A model generated the notes under the pieces. It saw only the letters and a program-made list of their open reading frames with translations. It ran no database searches and was not told where the DNA came from. A DNA stretch of 40,381 nt from Teichococcus deserti (GTDB lineage Bacteria; Pseudomonadota; Alphaproteobacteria; Acetobacterales; Acetobacteraceae): the NCBI RefSeq assembly GCF_001982615.1, contig NZ_MLCO01000012.1, forward strand, positions 1-40,381, in the 5' to 3' direction. A program made the position numbers and the translations under genes. Positions 16,092-24,148 of the stretch are shown here, piece after piece. Numbering within the stretch: position 1 is the first letter of the stretch; each line of letters begins with the position of its first letter.

Positions 16092-17215
16092 ATGCGGACC
16101 AAAGAGCTGCGCGCGAAGCGGGCCAAGCTGATCACCGACGCCCAGGCTCTGATCGACAAGGAGGGCGAGACCCCCGAGGAGATCATCCGCTTCGACGCCA
16201 TGATGGCCGAGGCGGATGGCCTCAAGGCGCAGATCGATTGCCTCGAGAACGCCCTCCAGCTGCAGGCCGAGCCGGCCGAGCAGACCCTCGAGACGGCTGA
16301 TCGCCAAGGCATCTCGGCCGACCAGGCGGAAGACAACCGCTAGGCGGAGCGGCGCCTGCTGGTCGCCTGGCTGGCCAATGGCGTGGCCGGCCTGGAGGGC
16401 GACGACGCGAAGAAGGTCCGCGCCCGGCTGAGCGCCGTCGAGGGCGTCCGCAACGCGGCCGGCACCGGCAGCGGACCCGCCGGCGGCTACACCATCGCGC
16501 CCGACTTTAAGCGCGAGCTGCTGGTCGCCATGAAGGCGCAGGACGGCATGCGCGAGGCCGCCCGCGTCATCAGCATCCGCACCGGCGTCGAGCTACCCTG
16601 GCCGGACCGACGACACCGCGGCGGTCGCGATCATCATCAGCGAGAACAGCCAGCTGCCGGATGGCGAGGGCATGACCTTCGGCAGCCGTATGCTGAAGAG
16701 CTTCACCTACTCGACGCTGCCGATCCGCATCTCGCTGCAGCTGCTGCAGGACAGTGCCTTCGACTTCGACGCGCTCATCCGCGACGCCTGCGCCGGCTGC
16801 TTCCAGCGCGGCACCGATGCCCATTTCACCAAGGGCAATGGCACGACCCAGCCGGAGGGCCCGATCCTGGGCACACCGGTCGGCCGCACCGCCGCCGGCC
16901 AGACCACCAGCGTGACCTGGGACGACCTGACCGAGCTGGAGCACAGCGCCGATCCGGCCTACCGCATCGGCGCCCGCTACATGTTCCACGACAGCGTCCT
17001 GAATACGCTGAAGAAGCTGAAGGACGGGCAGGGCCGGCCGCTGTGGTCGCCGGGTGTCGCGGTCGGCGCGCCCGACACCATCAACGGCTATGGCTACTCC
17101 ATCAACCAGGACATGCCGGTGATGGCGGCCGGCGCGAAGTCCATCGCCTTCGGCAACTTCAAGAACTACGTCGTCCGCGACGTGCTGAACCTGCAGATGG
17201 TGCGGCTGGGCAGCT
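16092..17215 (+). pseudogene. HK97-type major capsid protein, broken and C-terminally lost
   Basis: The N-terminal helical scaffold (MRTKELRAKRAKLITDAQAL) starts after GAGAG and is stopped by TAG at 16341. The frame goes on with VRARLSAVEGVRNAAGTGSG. A frame change near 16600 leads into ENSQLPDGEGMTFGSRMLKS and SISLQLLQDSAFDFDALIRD-like HK97 capsid sequence, then DTINGYGYSINQDMPVM and IAFGNFKNYVVRDVLNLQMV. After RLGSS the similarity ends, where family members have about 40 more residues. One stop, one shift and a deletion: inactive prophage remnant. Confidence 0.75.
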
Positions 17216-17410
17216 CCCTTTGCACGCGGACCAAAGCAGTGGGGGTTTCACCCTCCCCCCCCATAGGGGGACCGATGACATTCGAGCTGATCGCTGGCCC
17301 CGGGTTCGACATCGAGGAGCCGCATTGGGAGGCCCTGATCCCAGCCCGAACCGCTGGCGAGCACGTCAGGCTGCGCGACATAGCTACAAACTGCTCAGAT
17401 ATCGCTGGAT

Positions 17411-17454
17411 GGGTGTTTCAGACCGTTAAACGGACGTTTGGGTTTGAAACACCC
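17411..17454. repeat. Hairpin 1, perfect 10-bp stem
   Basis: GGGTGTTTCA (17411-17420) pairs with TGAAACACCC (17445-17454). The 24-base loop contains its own palindrome CCGTT-A-AACGG (17423-17433). Confidence 0.7.
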
Positions 17455-17474
17455 CCTCCGGTTAGCAGCTGGTG

Positions 17475-17516
17475 GCCTTTACGTTTCGTCAAACCACCGT
17501 TTGGAAACGTAAAGGC
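17475..17516. repeat. Hairpin 2, perfect 13-bp stem with inner 5-bp stem
   Basis: GCCTTTACGTTTC (17475-17487) pairs with GAAACGTAAAGGC (17504-17516). Inside, CAAAC (17490-17494) pairs with GTTTG (17499-17503) around CACC. Only 20 bases separate it from hairpin 1, and both share GTTTC/GAAAC in their arms. There is no T-run, so they look more like a protein-binding or structured-RNA element than a terminator. Confidence 0.7.
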
Positions 17517-17630
17517 TCACTATCCCATAGTCCCCGGTGAGCATGGCCCACAGACCGCCTCTCAAGGCGCCGGACGGCGCTGGCGTCCCGGAGGGGGGTG
17601 GAGAGGCGGCGACCTAATGTCGAATAGCTT

Positions 17631-17843
17631 TTATTCGGAGCGCGCCATCATTTTGTGCCGACTTTGGGCCACAGCAACTTCCTTTCGCAGCATGCGGCGA
17701 TCTTCTGCGGGCAGGCCGTCAATGGTCCTGTTCAGCAGAGGGAACATGTCGTCGCTTCTCACGCCGCCTGCGGCGACAAGAGCCTCAATCTCTCGAACTA
17801 AATCGTCTATCACGGCTCTCGCAGCGATCGCTGACTTGGCCAT
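17631..17843 (-). CDS. Small acidic helical protein, 70 aa, tandem paralog B
   Basis: From ATG 17843: MAKSAIAARAVIDDLVREIE, then ALVAAGGVRSDDMFPLLNRT and GLPAEDRRMLRKEVAVAQSR. It shares with its upstream neighbour (17884-18126) the pattern V-x-G-x-V-x-x-D-x-x-x-x-L-L-x-x-x-I-x-G-L-P-A, so the two are tandem paralogs. AAGGA lies upstream of this ATG. A GTG at 17882 would add 13 residues. No family or function recognised. Confidence 0.55.
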   Translation of the reverse strand: MAKSAIAARAVIDDLVREIEALVAAGGVRSDDMFPLLNRTIDGLPAEDRRMLRKEVAVAQSRHKMMARSE

Positions 17844-17883
17844 AACGCCATCCTTGATTTTCCTCTGGAGTAAGAAAAACACT

Positions 17884-18126
17884 TTAGGTAGGCGGGTTCC
17901 ACTCCAAATTCTCGGCGCGGCTCATCCACAGCCTATGGGCCTCGAAGCGTATGAGAGGCTGAGCGCCTGCAGGAAGTCCGGCAATAGCATCGTCCAGCAA
18001 TTGCGACGCCGCGTCCGGATGGACGTCACCCTGAAGAATCAGGCTTGTCACGGCATCGACCATGGCATCGGCAACGTCTTGCATCAGGCTTGAATGGCTA
18101 AAGTCGGGCTGGGAGAACACAGACAA
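17884..18126 (-). CDS. Small acidic helical protein, 80 aa, tandem paralog A
   Basis: MSVFSQPDFSHSSLMQDVAD, then DAVTSLILQGDVHPDAASQL and LDDAIAGLPAGAQPLIRFEA. It aligns with the following gene across about 55 residues. Both are short, acidic and helical, with no signal or membrane segment. The two genes are one operon by spacing. Role unknown. Confidence 0.55.
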   Translation of the reverse strand: MSVFSQPDFSHSSLMQDVADAMVDAVTSLILQGDVHPDAASQLLDDAIAGLPAGAQPLIRFEAHRLWMSRAENLEWNPPT

Positions 18127-18642
18127 CTCCGGGCTCGAAAACGGCTAAGGGCGCGCACCTGACACCGTGCGAGGAACCAGGTCTAGACACGCCGTCGCGA
18201 GCGGAACCTTGGCCATCACATGTTAATTGATTGCAGATCCTCTTGGCCTCTGCTGGGGCTTTGTCGTTTCAGGAGTTCTGGTGCTTGGCAATCCCTTCGA
18301 ACAGTCTCCCGCTTAGTGAGCCTACGCACCCAGGTGCTCAAGCCGCGGGTGATCAAAGTCGCCTCCACCATCGTCCCCATTGCCGAGGTCGCAGGCCAAG
18401 GCGCTTGCCCCTGCCCGCCGGTGACCGCGGCTCATCCAGCTGTGGCGGCCTGGCCCCCCACCCCCCCTTTCGGGTCCTTCCTGGAGGGGGTGGGCCCGCG
18501 GGGTATTTCCCACCCTGAACCGACCCTAGCTGAAGGGTGCAAAATCTTGTCCGCAGTGTCCGCACCCTTGTCCGCAGGCATCCCCATCCGGAGGTTTGCC
18601 TTGCCTCAAAAGCTGCGACGGCAGCTGGCCCAGCGCCGTATA

Positions 18643-18663
18643 AGTGTCGAATATCTCGACACT
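18643..18663. promoter_or_regulatory. Palindrome AGTGTCGA-N5-TCGACACT
   Basis: Two perfect 8-bp arms (18643-18650 and 18656-18663) with ATATC between. Its size and spacing suit a dimeric repressor site. It lies between the two groups of TGTCCGCA repeats. Confidence 0.5.
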
Positions 18664-18735
18664 TTGCCGGACGGAACGATGGGCACTGCGCTGGTTCACA
18701 GCGGCTGGCGCAAGACCACTGGCGTGCGGACAAAG

Positions 18736-18785
18736 GTGCGGACAAGGGTGCGGACACACCGCAGTGTCCGCACCCTTGTCCGCAC
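18736..18785. repeat. 22-bp perfect inverted repeat
   Basis: The left arm 18736-18757 and right arm 18764-18785 are exact complements with a 6-base spacer (ACCGCA). Each arm holds two copies of TGCGGACA/TGTCCGCA. It could extrude as a cruciform or act as a high-affinity binding site. Confidence 0.8.
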
Positions 18786-19694
18786 TGCGCGCGCGCCGGT
18801 GTCCGCACCCGCAACGCTCCTCGAAGAGGGGGAGGAGCAGCCGCATGGCGGGACACTGCGGCGCCAGCAGTGCGCAAGAGGGTCCAAGGGGCGGCGATGA
18901 CGAAAGCCGCATCGCGGCAGTGTTCCGGCATGCGGATGGCACCTGCCAGGCACGGGACTGCGGCAGGCGCTCTGCGGCAGCTGCTACTCGACCAAGACGG
19001 CGCGGGAGCGGCGACGATGCCACGCCAGCAGCAGCCCGTAGGAGCCCGCTGGCGGCTCCGGGCTGGCGGCGGCCGTGCCCCCCGCTGCTGCCTTGCCCAC
19101 CCACCTCCTGGCGCCGCCTGACGGCCGCGCGCCGCAGCGGGAGGAGGGGGGGAGTCCGATCCCTGCCGGCGTGGGGGACCTCCCACCGCTGAGGGGGCAC
19201 ATTTGCAGATTAAATCCCCGGCTTTGATTTCCGCCGCTTAAGGTTTTGATTTATTCCTCTGTAAGTTCAGAGAGATAGAGCGCATAGAAAGGTGGAAAAT
19301 CAAAGAGTGAAATCATAGCTCTGGAGGGGCAGAGCGAGCCGCCGTCTCGGCAGCTAGCTGCTCAGCCTTCTACAATCTTTTGAGGGGAAACGTGGCTTCT
19401 GGCTTAGTACAGGACGGCTCAAGGTGCCGCTATGGGAAGGGAAAGGTACTTGCCAAGGTCAGGCCCGGCCCCTTGTATCGCCAACAAGTTCGCTAACCGC
19501 CTAAAGTACGAAGTTCCGGAAAAATAATGTTTGCGCAGAACCAAATTTTAATTTATGTTTTATAAAATATTTCGTTTGGCTCGGCCTGCACTCTTCTGCT
19601 CCTTTATGAGCGCCGAGCCTGGTGTCCGCCTCTCTCGAAGTATGCTCCGTTCAGCACGTCGCTGTACGGTCTTCCGCTATGAGGAGGCACCATT

Positions 19695-19901
19695 ATGTCG
19701 ATCGGCACCGTTAAGTGGTTCAACCCGACCAAGGGCTTCGGCTTCATTCAGCCGGATGACGGATCCAAGGACGTGTTCCTACATATTTCCGACGTCCAGA
19801 ACTCCGCCCTACAAGCGCCGAGGGAAGGCGATAAGCTTTCCTACGATCTCCAACGCGGCCAGCAAGGCAAGATCTCCGCCTGCAACTTGAAGCTTGCCTG
19901 A
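19695..19901 (+). CDS. cspA: Cold-shock domain protein, 68 aa
   Basis: A complete CspA-family protein that binds single-stranded RNA and DNA and melts mRNA structure. MSIGTVKWFNPTKGFGFIQP has the RNP1 motif KGFGFI at residues 13-18, and DVFLHIS at about 26-32 is RNP2. Length is standard (about 67-70 aa). GAGGAGG lies ten bases upstream. The preceding 120-170 bases contain no gene, consistent with the long structured leader typical of cold-shock mRNAs. The symbol denotes the family, not a specific ortholog. Confidence 0.92.
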   Translation: MSIGTVKWFNPTKGFGFIQPDDGSKDVFLHISDVQNSALQAPREGDKLSYDLQRGQQGKISACNLKLA

Positions 19902-20025
19902 GGTGGACCGCAGGGCATTGGCGCTCGTCTCTGCCCTGCCTCTTTTTGCCTGGATACTCCATTCCAACTTGTCAGGCCTGGTGACAGCCCATGCGCAAGG
20001 CACTGGCGTCGCCGTGAAGGATAAT

Positions 20026-20160
20026 ATGACCATCTCTCAAATTAAGCCTCATTCGACGCCTTCTGATGGGCCTCGCCTGCGTCTCAAGTCGGCACCCGCC
20101 AGTCCCTCCGGTCTGACCCTCGAGGAGATCCGCCGGATTATCCTTGATACCATGGGCTAG
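20026..20160 (+). CDS. Small protein, 44 aa
   Basis: The ATG at 20026 has AAGGA six bases upstream. MTISQIKPHSTPSDGPRLRL leads into a C-terminal helix LTLEEIRRIILDTMG. Basic first half, amphipathic second half. It lies 124 bp after cspA on the same strand. The frame also extends upstream to a TTG at 19894, but without comparable signals. No family recognised. Confidence 0.5.
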   Translation: MTISQIKPHSTPSDGPRLRLKSAPASPSGLTLEEIRRIILDTMG

Positions 20161-20246
20161 CTGGAAGCGAGGGCCCACCATCTTCCGGACGAGTACAGAC
20201 CGACGCCCAGCCGCTCACCTCCTTGCACATAGATTTAAGGATGGCC

Positions 20247-20456
20247 ATGAAGCCCCACCGTCACACCGTCGGCCAGAACCTCATGCTGCTTTCAGCAAAG
20301 TCGAAGGGAAAGGCGCTCGAGATCTACACCATAGTCCGTCTGCTTCCGAATGACGGCACAGATCGCGAGTACCGCGTGCGGCACCAGCGCGACGGGCATG
20401 AGCGTGTCGTCCGAGAGAGTGACTTGCGTAGCCCGGAAAGTCCGGCCGTCTTCTGA
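20247..20456 (+). CDS. Small conserved protein of the HERVVRE type, 69 aa
   Basis: KPHRHTVGQNLMLLSAKSKG, then YTIVRLLPNDGTDREYRVRH and DGHERVVRESDL. The V-G-Q-x-V start, V-x-R-L-L-P centre and H-E-R-V-V-R-E end characterise a common group of short alphaproteobacterial proteins of unknown role, probably a small beta-barrel. A paralog is at 21974-22285 and shares LxPNDGTDREYRVRxQxDGH. AAGG precedes the ATG chosen; another ATG six bases earlier is possible. Confidence 0.6.
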   Translation: MKPHRHTVGQNLMLLSAKSKGKALEIYTIVRLLPNDGTDREYRVRHQRDGHERVVRESDLRSPESPAVF

Positions 20457-20590
20457 CACCCACCCATCGCTTAAAGCCAGCGCCTGCGTAGACCATCCCA
20501 TAGACATCCCAGGCCGGCCGACTACCAGCAGCGTCGTCCATTCCTTGTGCCTGATGGCAAGGCGCTTGGCCCCTGCGTATGGTTGGCACG

Positions 20591-21274
20591 TCATAGGCTG
20601 CGCCGGGCGGCTTCCTCGATCACCGAGGTCAGCGCCGTTTCCAGCACTGCCTGCAGATCGGGCTGTTCGGGCATGATCGGCGTCCCGACAACGGCGATGC
20701 ACCGGGCGAAGGGTTTAGGGATAACCATGCGGTCCCAGCTACCGATGCGCCAGGATTGCGCCGTATGTGCAGCACAGGGAACGATGGGCACCTTGGCAGC
20801 CACAGCCATCCGGTGGCAGCCCTGTCCGGCTCGGCGGCGCGGGCCACGCGGGCCGTCGGGAACGATGACGGCAACCGACCCGGTGCGAAGAGCACCAAGC
20901 AGCTTACGCGTTGCCTTAGTGCCACCGGCGGAGGAACTGCCGGAAGCAACGCGCAAGCCAAAGCGGGCAAGCAGCCGAGCAATCATCTGCCCATCCCGGC
21001 TGCGTGAAATCATCACAAGCCCTTCCTTGCGGTGAGCCGGAGGTTGCCCCTGCCAAAAGGCTGACCAGGCCATCGGCATCAACGGCAGACACTCATGCCA
21101 GAAAGCCAACATGAAGCCGTCAGGCCTGGAGGCCAGTTCCCGCATCGCTGTGGCGCCATGAATTTCCCAGCGCGCCGTACGGCGGCAGAGGTCGAGATAA
21201 ACGCCAAGCAGCCGTGCAAGCAAAGCGCTCTGCAGCGAACTGCGCCACGCGCGAGACAGATGCCCCCGCGGCAA
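20591..21274 (-). CDS. Lysophospholipid acyltransferase-like protein (DUF374), 227 aa
   Basis: A DUF374 protein of normal length. GFMLAFWHECLPLMPMAW has the His-containing block in the place of the acyltransferase H-x4-D motif. GLVMISRSRDGQMIARLLAR and GTKATRKLLGALRTGSVAVI are followed by VPDGPRGPRRRAGQG, the most conserved block of the family. Family members are membrane-associated LPLAT-fold enzymes thought to acylate lipid A-like or phospholipid acceptors; the exact acceptor is not known. It stands alone on its strand. The gene is complete and its composition resembles a chromosomal gene carried by the plasmid. Confidence 0.85.
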   Translation of the reverse strand: MPRGHLSRAWRSSLQSALLARLLGVYLDLCRRTARWEIHGATAMRELASRPDGFMLAFWHECLPLMPMAWSAFWQGQPPAHRKEGLVMISRSRDGQMIARLLARFGLRVASGSSSAGGTKATRKLLGALRTGSVAVIVPDGPRGPRRRAGQGCHRMAVAAKVPIVPCAAHTAQSWRIGSWDRMVIPKPFARCIAVVGTPIMPEQPDLQAVLETALTSVIEEAARRSL

Positions 21275-21973
21275 AGGGGCGCTCAGCGTGACGGCCTATC
21301 AGGCAATATCCGGTAGATCGACAGCATGACATCACGTCCTGAAGTTGTGCTGGCCCTACACTGCTTCTCCTCTGACCACCAGAAGAATTGCCGGCTATCC
21401 CGGCTACCCGCCTAGACCGAAGGGCGGGTGCTCAAGAAACTGGCGCAGCTGAGGAGCTGCCGTGTGGCGATAGTAGGTATCGTCGACATCGAAGATCCTG
21501 CCAATTTTGTTCGGTCAATTCATGACGCTTGCTTTGCGGATGCCAAGAGGCCATGTTGATGCGGCTACGCCATCACGCTCGATTCACTTTCTTCTCACGC
21601 AGAAGAGCTGAGCTCGCGCCGGATCTCTCAGGATTTTCGATCTTCCTTGTGTTGTTGCGTCATGGCTCCATGCGAGCCACAGTCATCATGGCGTCCGCAT
21701 TGCTCGCCTGTTCAATGGGACAAGCGGATCTGATCCCATCCAGCAGGGTGGACACGCGATAAGCGCCTTTCTCCACCTCTGCTTCGTCCGGCTCTCCAGC
21801 TCGAACAGGTCGCACGAAGTAGGGTCAGCAGGGTGAGCTTCTTGCATAGCCTGCGTTGAGTGCGAGCTTCTGCGGGGTGGCATTCGCTGCCCCGTTCCCG
21901 TCCTGCCAGCACCTGGCTATGGATCGTCGCCGGTTTGTAGGCTGTCCAGAACAGTGTCCTGCGGAGAATCAGC
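21275..21973. other. 700-bp stretch with no supported gene
   Basis: The one suggestive piece is a leftward frame ending near 21411 that reads IGRIFDVDDTYYRHTAAPQL then RQFLEHPPFGLGG. It has natural composition but a stop 10 codons before and no start, so at most it is a relic. The remainder shows nothing. Confidence 0.35.
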
Positions 21974-22285
21974 ATGCGACCCCACAGCTTCAATGTCGGC
22001 CAGACCGTTCAAATTCACGCAAGCAAGCAGGAACGAAATCTGCCCAGTGGCATGTACACGGTGATGCGCCTTCAGCCAAATGACGGCACTGACCGCGAGT
22101 ATCGCGTCCGCAGCCAGAGCGACGGCCATGAGCGCATCGTTCGTGAAAGCCAGTTCAGCGGCATGAGCGAGGTGTGGCCCTTCTGGCCTTTACCCACATC
22201 CCAAACCGGCACTCGCCCGGAAACCGCCCTGATACGCGAGGGCAGCGTTCGGCAGTTCATCACAACGGTCAGGAAAGAACCATGA
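21974..22285 (+). CDS. Small conserved protein of the HERVVRE type, 103 aa
   Basis: MRPHSFNVGQTVQIHASKQE, then GMYTVMRLQPNDGTDREYRV and SDGHERIVRESQF. Paralog of 20247-20456 with a 35-residue C-terminal extension. GGAGA lies upstream. Its TGA overlaps the next ATG (22282-22285, ATGA), so it is translationally coupled to the transglutaminase-like gene. Function unknown. Confidence 0.65.
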   Translation: MRPHSFNVGQTVQIHASKQERNLPSGMYTVMRLQPNDGTDREYRVRSQSDGHERIVRESQFSGMSEVWPFWPLPTSQTGTRPETALIREGSVRQFITTVRKEP

Positions 22286-23157
22286 GTGTGGAACGGATCA
22301 TCGATCAGCACGAGGGCTTCCGAAGCAGCATCATAATCCGAGCCGGCTTCGAGATCAGCTACGATTGTCCACAACCGACCCCGATGCTGCTGATGCTCAG
22401 CCCGCACTCATCACGCCTGTCTGATATTATGGCGACGCAACGGATAGACTTTTTTCCCACAATGTCGCAGCAGACCTACCACGACAGCTTTGGCAATTTC
22501 TGCACACGGATTGTGGCGCCACAAGGTCCGCTCGTCATAGCAAGCAGTTTCAATCTGCGTGATAGTGGCCAGCCCGACCCACAGTATCCGCAGGCGATGC
22601 AGCATCCTGTCGATCTCCTACCAGATGCGATGCTGCTCTACCTGCTGGGCAGCCGCTACTGTGACACCGACAAGCTCATGGAAATCGCCTGGTCGCGCTT
22701 TGGACATCTGCCGCCTGGCTGGGGCCTGGTGCAGGCCGTCTGCGACTTCACCCATCGCCATATCGTCTTCGGCTACGAACATGCCAGCGCCACGCGCAGC
22801 GCCTCGGAGGCCTATGCTGAGCAGCGCGGCGTTTGCCGCGACTATGCCCATCTCGCCATCACCCTTTGCCGCTGCCTCAACATCCCGGCGCGCTATTGTA
22901 CAGGTTGGCTAGGCGATATCGGCGTGCTTCCTCCACATGGACCTATGGACTTTGCCGCTTGGTTCGAGGTCTGGCTGGGCGATCGCTGGCACAGCTTTGA
23001 TGCGCGCAACAACACGCCAAGGATCGGACGCATTCTGATGGCCCGTGGCCGTGATGCGACGGATGTTGCCCTGGTGACAACCTTCGGCACATGCACCATG
23101 ACAGGGTTCCGCGTCGTAACGGACGAGGTAGAGCCTGGCGAAATTCTGCCGTATTAG
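22282..23157 (+). CDS. Transglutaminase-like cysteine protein, 291 aa
   Basis: Bacterial transglutaminase-like family. The N-terminal half is a beta-rich domain (FEISYDCPQPTPMLLMLSPH). The core has QAVCDFTHRHIVFGYEHASA, then AEQRGVCRDYAHLAITLCRC with catalytic Cys185, and WFEVWLGDRWHSFDARNN with Asp240. Where most family members have His-Ala-Trp, this one reads Ala-Ala-Trp (225-227), so the canonical His is absent at that position; some members of this subgroup share such a change, as I recall. Enzymes of this fold act as peptidases or cross-linkers. It is cytosolic by sequence and complete. Co-translated with the small protein before it. Confidence 0.8.
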   Translation: MSVERIIDQHEGFRSSIIIRAGFEISYDCPQPTPMLLMLSPHSSRLSDIMATQRIDFFPTMSQQTYHDSFGNFCTRIVAPQGPLVIASSFNLRDSGQPDPQYPQAMQHPVDLLPDAMLLYLLGSRYCDTDKLMEIAWSRFGHLPPGWGLVQAVCDFTHRHIVFGYEHASATRSASEAYAEQRGVCRDYAHLAITLCRCLNIPARYCTGWLGDIGVLPPHGPMDFAAWFEVWLGDRWHSFDARNNTPRIGRILMARGRDATDVALVTTFGTCTMTGFRVVTDEVEPGEILPY

Positions 23158-23207
23158 GCAAGGAATCGAGTTTTCTGAAACCGATCCTGGGCTGCGTCCA
23201 ATATTGG

Positions 23208-23564
23208 CTATTGCCTCGCAAGACCCAGTTCGCGCCAAACATGCTCGTATTTGGCAGGATCCAGGCCGCGCGGCTGTGCCGCCAACCATCGGATGGAAGC
23301 AAGTCCTGCCTCGGTAAAATAAGCCCGGTGCCCGCATGTGGCGCCGGGTCGTATCTCGAGCAGGCCACGATCCGCCATGCTTTTCACCGCCGACGGTATC
23401 CTTGGCTGTCCTGCCTTTGGGCCGCTCCGCCAAATGCGCAGAAACATCCCTTCCAACAGCACGGGAGGGCATCCAAAGCGGATGACCATCTCACTACGGA
23501 TGAAGTCACGCTCGGAGGTGTTGAGCCTCATGTCGACGCCGTCAACATCGGAAGGGGATGTCAT
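23208..23564 (-). CDS. Winged-helix-like protein, 118 aa, unknown function
   Basis: SEMVIRFGCPPVLLEGMFLR then SAVKSMADRGLLEIRPGATC and HRAYFTEAGLASIRWLAAQP. The order (helix, helix, then a basic strand-turn-strand with GLL-E-I-R, then aromatic end) suggests a winged helix, as in small transcription regulators. No ribosome binding site clearly supports the ATG at 23564; Met12 at 23531 is an alternative. It is convergent with the transglutaminase-like gene. Confidence 0.55.
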   Translation of the reverse strand: MTSPSDVDGVDMRLNTSERDFIRSEMVIRFGCPPVLLEGMFLRIWRSGPKAGQPRIPSAVKSMADRGLLEIRPGATCGHRAYFTEAGLASIRWLAAQPRGLDPAKYEHVWRELGLARQ

Positions 23565-23687
23565 AGTGGCAAACTAGCACATCCCGTCGCCACATGCGCC
23601 ATCAGATGATGCCTAGTGGCTGGCTTCGGAGGCCCCGCTGGCGAGCGTGCAGCGACGGAGGTTTCGCCGGTCGACTGACGTTGTGCA

Positions 23688-24053
23688 TCACGCTGACCGG
23701 CAGGCAGTATAGTCTACAATCTGATCCAGCGACGGGTCGGTGAGAGCAGCGGCAGTCGGCGCGTTGCCTGGGGGTGGCTCTACGATGTCGTCTGCCCAGA
23801 TGTGCAACCGCCCTGACATCCTTCCACCCCCCGCCGTATGCTTGCTCCTCGCAACACCGTCGATCAGCAGGCGATGCCGGTCGAAGCAGGAGGGAAGATC
23901 CAGGCCCTCACCTGGGAAGCAGGCCGCGACCTCGATCAATGCCGATCGGGAAATTGAGCAGGATATCCATCCCTCCTCTACCATCACTCTGAAGAGCATC
24001 ATCCTGCCATCCCAGTTAGGGCGGAGGACGCGCTGCTGAAATTGGATTTGCAT
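23688..24053 (-). CDS. DUF1488-like small protein, 121 aa (paralog)
   Basis: MQIQFQQRVLRPNWDGRMML then GWISCSISRSALIEVAACFP, with GRLHIWADDIVEPPPG near the end. Same length and same motifs as the product at 5069-5434 on the opposite strand (CSISRSA, GRLHxWADD, VEPPPG), so they are clearly paralogs, at moderate identity. The frame extends upstream to 24116 with a Pro/Arg-rich sequence that does not match the paralog, so I start at 24053. Confidence 0.65.
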   Translation of the reverse strand: MQIQFQQRVLRPNWDGRMMLFRVMVEEGWISCSISRSALIEVAACFPGEGLDLPSCFDRHRLLIDGVARSKHTAGGGRMSGRLHIWADDIVEPPPGNAPTAAALTDPSLDQIVDYTACRSA

Positions 24054-24148
24054 GATTGTTCCATGGTGCCGTGGCGCCGGTCGCCTCGGGCTTGGCGACC
24101 GTTTAGGGAAAGGCAAGCGTGTCGAATGCTGATCAATACAAAGCGGCG

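Larger units (their letters stand above)
17275..17630 (+). other. Repeat-bearing stretch after the capsid remnant, doubtful frame
   Basis: A frame starts MTFELIAGPGFDIEEPHWEA and looks protein-like for about 45 codons (to RLRDIATNCSDIAGW). It then runs through two hairpins and a G-rich region and merges with the antisense of the genes at 17.6-18.1 kb. Only the first 45 codons could be a real gene end. I do not call it as a CDS. Confidence 0.3.
18548..18807. repeat. Nine copies of TGTCCGCA, 12-bp periodic
   Basis: Forward copies start at 18548, 18557, 18569, 18765, 18777 and 18800. Inverted copies (TGCGGACA) start at 18725, 18737 and 18749. Most neighbours are exactly 12 bp apart, about one helical turn. 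The three inverted and two forward copies around 18737-18784 form a large palindrome. A stretch around the first group (CAGTGTCCGCACCCTTGTCC) recurs around the second. The layout is that of iterons or multimeric operator sites. Confidence 0.75.
18127..19694. other. 1.5-kb stretch without a supported gene; repeats and an AT-rich leader
   Basis: It contains the TGTCCGCA repeat cluster and the 18643 palindrome described separately. A possible frame follows GGAGG at 18591-18595 and starts at TTG 18601 (LPQKLRRQLAQRRISVEYLD, then TLPDGTMGTALVHSGWRK) before passing into repeat-encoded VRT units. Its start looks protein-like, but the rest does not. 18900-19200 is very G+C-rich with no convincing frame. 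About 19520-19580 is A/T-rich and probably holds the promoter of the cold-shock gene, which would then have a long leader of some 120-170 bases. Confidence 0.4.

Noticed and set aside
18220-18900. 226-codon rightward frame through the TGTCCGCA repeats
   Set aside because: The repeated V-R-T units follow from the DNA repeats, and the first 120 codons do not look like protein.
18353-19200. Long leftward frames (200-277 codons) in the G+C-rich stretch
   Set aside because: Low-complexity Pro/Arg/Ala sequence, typical of chance open frames in G+C-rich DNA.
21310-21510. Leftward fragment IGRIFDVDDTYYRHTAAPQL
   Set aside because: Natural-looking but only about 33 codons, with a stop shortly before it and no start.
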